Assembly: GCA_030248065.1 (NCBI GenBank)
Contig: JASAMV010000618.1
Coordinates: forward strand, 1-64,000
Length of the DNA: 64,000 nucleotides
Direction of reading: 5' to 3'
From: Rhynchonema sp. JSB1_4
Lineage: Eukaryota; Nematoda; Chromadorea; Monhysterida; Xyalidae
Shown here: positions 60,280 to 64,000 of the stretch, one piece after another
Numbering within the stretch: the stretch's first letter is position 1
Layout: each line of letters starts with the position of its first letter
Made by a program: the position numbers and the translations under genes
The notes under the pieces: generated by a model
What the model saw: only the letters and a program-made list of their open reading frames with translations
Told to the model about the DNA's origin: nothing
Database searches by the model: none

Positions 60280-60970
60280 TTTGGGGGTTGTGTTCTGGCG
60301 GTCAGATACCAGAACAAACTATAAGACGTGTTCAAAACAATAAATTTATCGGATGGTATGTATATGTAGTTTATGTTGACCAGTGGTGCACCAGATAACA
60401 GTCACGAAAAGCACCACAATGTTCTTGTACATATTGATAACAGGCCAAACATAACTCTCGAAAATAAAGTGTGGAAACATCAGCTATGTATATTTTTAAC
60501 GTGTTCAAGTTTTGTTCACCGCACTACAAGTCGCACAAACAAAAAGCGAAGCTGTTTTTCACCTGCTCACGTACTGATAAGGACATGTGGCATCACTGTA
60601 CTGTACTTTATGGCTTTAGTTGTTAACCTGCTGTTTGCGGCGTGCTTGGTGCTTAGGCAGTTTGCACACTGTGGTGCCTTGACCATATGAAGGTGCTAAA
60701 GTTAAGAACGTCAACTGCCAAACGTAAGTTATGATAAACTGGGCGCAGAACCATCTGGCGAAGGGAAGGTAGCTTTTTATAGCAGCATGCTATCACACGC
60801 AACAATAAAATTGCGAAACATCATTCAATGGCTTATTGCAAAGAAATAAAAGTCAATTCTGTGTTTCTATGCTAATGCAGAGTTCTGCACGGTAATATAC
60901 CCTGACCAAACCCAGAAGTCAGAAAGTGGCAAGAGGACACAGGCACACCACAGTCACATCACATCACTAT
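60280..60970. other. Intergenic, no gene recognised
   Basis: Separates the Munc13-4-like 5' end from the Nudix gene 3' end. A 106-codon plus-strand frame (60373-60690) has no supporting features. An upstream non-coding exon or the promoter of the Munc13-4-like gene is likely here. Confidence 0.5.
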
Positions 60971-63166
60971 TCACAATTTTCCAGTGGTACGTTTAACTGC
61001 GAACGTGGGTCGCATTGATTCAGCCAAAATGCGCGTGACCAGCAGACGCCAGGGTTCCATAATTCCGCCAGTCGATATCAATCTATCGTCACTCTTATCA
61101 GACTGTCGGCGATAATCAATTGGCAGTTGACTGTGGGGAAACGTAAAGGTCGGTTGTCGTTGGAACACGATCATGGCTGATAGAATGCACATGAAACTGG
61201 TGATGCCCCACGTGATCACTGGGTCGTGCTCAGCGTTGCCAACCGTGTCCTGCCAATGGCGCGGGATACAGTCCCAGTCATCACATAATCGGCACACACT
61301 ATTTTCGGTTACTAAGGAATTGTGACAGGTGACAGCAGAACTCAAATCCCAGGCTTGCACAAGTGCAAAGCCCGCCTGTGAAAACAAAGCAAAAGAACAA
61401 ACTGGGTGCCCGGCGCAAGTTGGCAGATTTACTAGAAACATAACAAAAATCTAGCTAACAACTTGCCTACGTACACCCAATTTCCAGCTTCCAGGTACAA
61501 ACAAAAGTTTTCAAGTGCAAAGATTTTGCACCTGAAAGGCGAAAATACCACAGTAACGAACCTCAAACGCATGCGTCTTGAAAGGACCGAGCTGCATGAG
61601 CGAATATCCTTGTGTGGTCAGGAATCGGTCCAATGGGAGCCAAAAACAGAATTGCACTTCTTCCGGGTTCGGCTGTGGAGTGAAGTGCTGCAGAATTAAA
61701 TCGGTGGTGTTGTAGACTTTGCACATTTCTCTGGATGTATGGATTCGGCGAGACCAGGCATATTTTCTCTGACTCTGACCGTTATCAAACACGGTGATCG
61801 GTTAAGTCCAGTCTTGTCTTGATCGCGTGACTTATGTATATTTCGATTCGAGATTAACGCATGCCACTAATTTCGACCAGACCAAACAATTTTTGGATCC
61901 ACAGTTAGTGGTCGGTGACAATAAAAAGATACGATGCTGTGCGTCGGGCCGGATTGAGGAAAAACGCGCTGATGCCGAAGTCTGAACCCCGCAACCGACT
62001 TGACATCCTTCGTCATTCAGCACGCCGATCACAGGCACAATCGCATAGTTGAATCGGGTGCGAAACGGCGACAAAATGCATAAAACTTGGACGAAACTCG
62101 ATGGCAGACCTAGAAAACCAAACCTTTCGGTCGCATGGCCTTTTGATCAAAAGATAAGTCGGGTTTTCAAACAACTGAGTGCAAAACAGTTGGCGAAACC
62201 ATAAAGCACATTTTCAAAGGTCGTGTGACCAAGCTCAATGAAGATAAATCCGATCACACCGTTTGACAAACCCGCTTTCGTTTTATGTGCGAATCACAAA
62301 TGTATAGATCGGCAACAAATAATAAATGTTTCACCATTGGCATAGCGCACAAACATTCGGCAAACCTGACAGTTGAATCTCAGAAAACCACCATCGATGT
62401 GCATTCCCCAATCAACAATGTAATCGCTCACCGATTTCCTCATAGGCCTCTCTGAGCGCAGTGTCAACCAATGTCCTGTCACGTGTGTCCCGTCTGCCAC
62501 CGGGCAGTGCGACTTCGTCTGCATGCGTGCGAAGATGCGAGGCGCGAACGGTCAACAGCAGGTGCCAGTGCAACGAATCTGTATGCACACAGACCACTGA
62601 CGTATTCGATTTGGAAGAACGCATGTGAGACTTGCTCGTCGGATCAATCCTGTCTCATTTACGTGACATTCTTGTATAGGAGATATTACCAGAGACTGAC
62701 ACTAATTCGACCAGCCACTGGTCGCAATAAACACTTTTTATGCTGCTGTTGAAACTAGTGTCATACATGAGTGCAAATCGAAATCTAGCTACGTAAACAA
62801 AGAGCGTACCGATCACCAAACAGTTTGAATGTTGATTTGACGCCTGTGACTACTTTGAAGGGTGTTCGCTGAGGTCAACATTCTACATTTTAAAAGTGAT
62901 TATTGTTCATTGAGATTGAAAATGCCTGATCCAGATCATGTTACCATGAAGACTGCATGATAACTGTGCCAGTCAAGTAATTACGCACCTGATTTCACGC
63001 CATATGGCTGCTTGGGTGTCAACAACATCAACACAGCCGACTCTTTGACATCACTATCATCATCATGTTGAACACGATGCAAATGTGTGCGATCGTCGAA
63101 TGCAATCAATCGCGAACGCAATTCGCACAAATCGATTGATTGATTGGAATGATTATCGGTGAACAT
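60971..63166 (-). CDS. Nudix hydrolase, CoA diphosphatase (NUDT7/8-like)
   Basis: Five minus-strand exons: 63166-62989, 62578-62432, 62109-62000, 61672-61562 and 61249-60971; 274 aa, phases consistent. The Nudix box is seen as GGRRDTRDRTLVDT followed by ALREAYEEIG, preceded by RASHLRTHADEVALPGG as in the CoA-specific branch. NPEEVQFCFWLPLDRFL and WGITSFMCILSAMIVFQR match the conserved C-terminal blocks of NUDT7/NUDT8 (PF00293 subgroup, UPF0035 signature region). It would hydrolyse CoA or CoA esters to phosphopantetheine and 3',5'-ADP, usually in peroxisomes or mitochondria. The C-terminus is GKL, one residue off the usual SKL-type peroxisomal signal. The frame stays open 5' of the chosen ATG to an ATG at 63475, but the CAG just before this ATG suggests either an acceptor or chance. 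Confidence 0.88.
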
Positions 63167-64000
63167 CTGCAATATTCGAGTGAGAAGGGTATAATAAGAG
63201 GGAATGCCGGTTGAAATCGCAGTCTGATATTTTAAGTGTAATGCTTTATGGTACGAGGGTAAGCAGCTCTGGCAGGTTGATCCACAAACTGCTCCTGATG
63301 GCAAATCAACCATACTCCGCATCCGCAGTGTGAATGTTCGTTTGATTATAGACAGCAAAAAGTCCGGTCTGTCGCGATCTGTGTTCTCAACGACTGCAAC
63401 TCCAATTGGAAGAGAAAAAAGTAAGCAAACGCTCGTTCGACACGAGTTGAACCAAAAGTCAGCAATCCCTTTCATTGTTTCATTCTGTTTTATCTATTTA
63501 TTAACGAAGTACGACAAGAGGAGCGCCAAGTAAGTTTTTTTGCAAAATCTTGATAAACTAGTAATCATAAAAATAATGTAACAGAAATGCACGGACTTTT
63601 ATCTCACTGTTATATACGACGAAACGCTACTTTTGTGAACTTGAAACCAAAACCTAACTTTTCCATCACATTTGAAATTGTGGCCCATAAGAGCAGAAAC
63701 ATAATGACCTATAGATAATAATTTTTACATACAAAAGACTGACTGACATGCGAAAAAAGCACCGGTGGGTCTACATCATCTAAAAAAGCGACACAAATAA
63801 GCCATGATTGATAAATTTATTACAAAAAGATGAGAAAGTATATAGAACATTTAGTACCAGGGGTCGTGGATAGAAAAGAGACCATCAGAACAGAATAAGT
63901 TGATATCAATATCTGTAATAATTTCAGTGCGAACACCAAATAGTAATATTATAGACACACATCAGGGATAGCACAGGAAAGCTTTATCGCGGCTCAACAA
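63167..64000. other. 5' flank of the Nudix gene, no further gene recognised
   Basis: 63167-63475 remains open in the Nudix frame (possible extra N-terminus or 5' UTR). From 63535 to the window end the DNA is A/T-rich with no coding signal. Confidence 0.45.

Overview
This is a eukaryotic, almost certainly nematode, genomic window. Genes are split by short GT-AG introns (about 50-100 nt) with conserved phases. There is a degenerate TTAGGC-type (nematode telomeric) repeat at 8.26-8.34 kb, and a lin-28 gene whose 3' UTR carries both lin-4 and let-7 seed matches. No prokaryotic features are present. The exon models below were built by hand from splice signals, reading-frame phase and protein-family similarity. 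No database search was run.

Layout. (1) 1-6.37 kb: a large palindrome with arms of about 2.8 kb around a 0.7-kb spacer; each arm carries one copy of a small R-SNARE (VAMP-like) gene. (2) 6.4-13.2 kb: repeats, a rhodopsin-like GPCR (minus strand) and a pogo-like MITE. (3) 13.2-16.0 kb: lin-28 (minus strand), with a hAT-type MITE just upstream. (4) 17-22.6 kb: a few candidate exons, an inverted aspartic-protease fragment, tandem repeats and small inverted-repeat elements. (5) 22.7-30.7 kb and 35.5-48.8 kb: two copies of a segmental duplication. Copy 1 keeps an intact pepsin-like aspartic protease gene but only broken exons of a Munc13-4-like gene. Copy 2 keeps the working Munc13-4-like exons but a protease broken by insertions. 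(6) 34.3-60.3 kb, minus strand: one 27-exon UNC13D/BAIAP3-type gene (C2-MUN-C2, 1,120 codons as modelled). It holds the second protease in one intron and, in its 8.3-kb intron 5, four plus-strand genes. (7) 50.5-58.4 kb, plus strand: those four tandem genes form a family I do not recognise. Each encodes a signal peptide, a (usually Thr/Ser-rich) ectodomain, one membrane segment and a cytoplasmic region; in three of them the region is built from the same four exons in the same phases. This is the best candidate for an undescribed system. (8) 61.0-63.2 kb, minus strand: a Nudix CoA-diphosphatase (NUDT7/8-like) gene.

Themes. Membrane-fusion proteins (two R-SNARE copies and a Munc13-4-like priming factor) occur in the same window, but adjacency in a nematode does not prove shared function. 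Mobile DNA is heavy and unusually readable. Several MITEs keep perfect target-site duplications, one is nested inside another, and the duplicated locus supplies empty sites. A 10-mer, TGAAACATCA, occurs 15 times (about 0.1 expected by chance), mostly in introns or 5' of starts in the 49-60 kb gene cluster.
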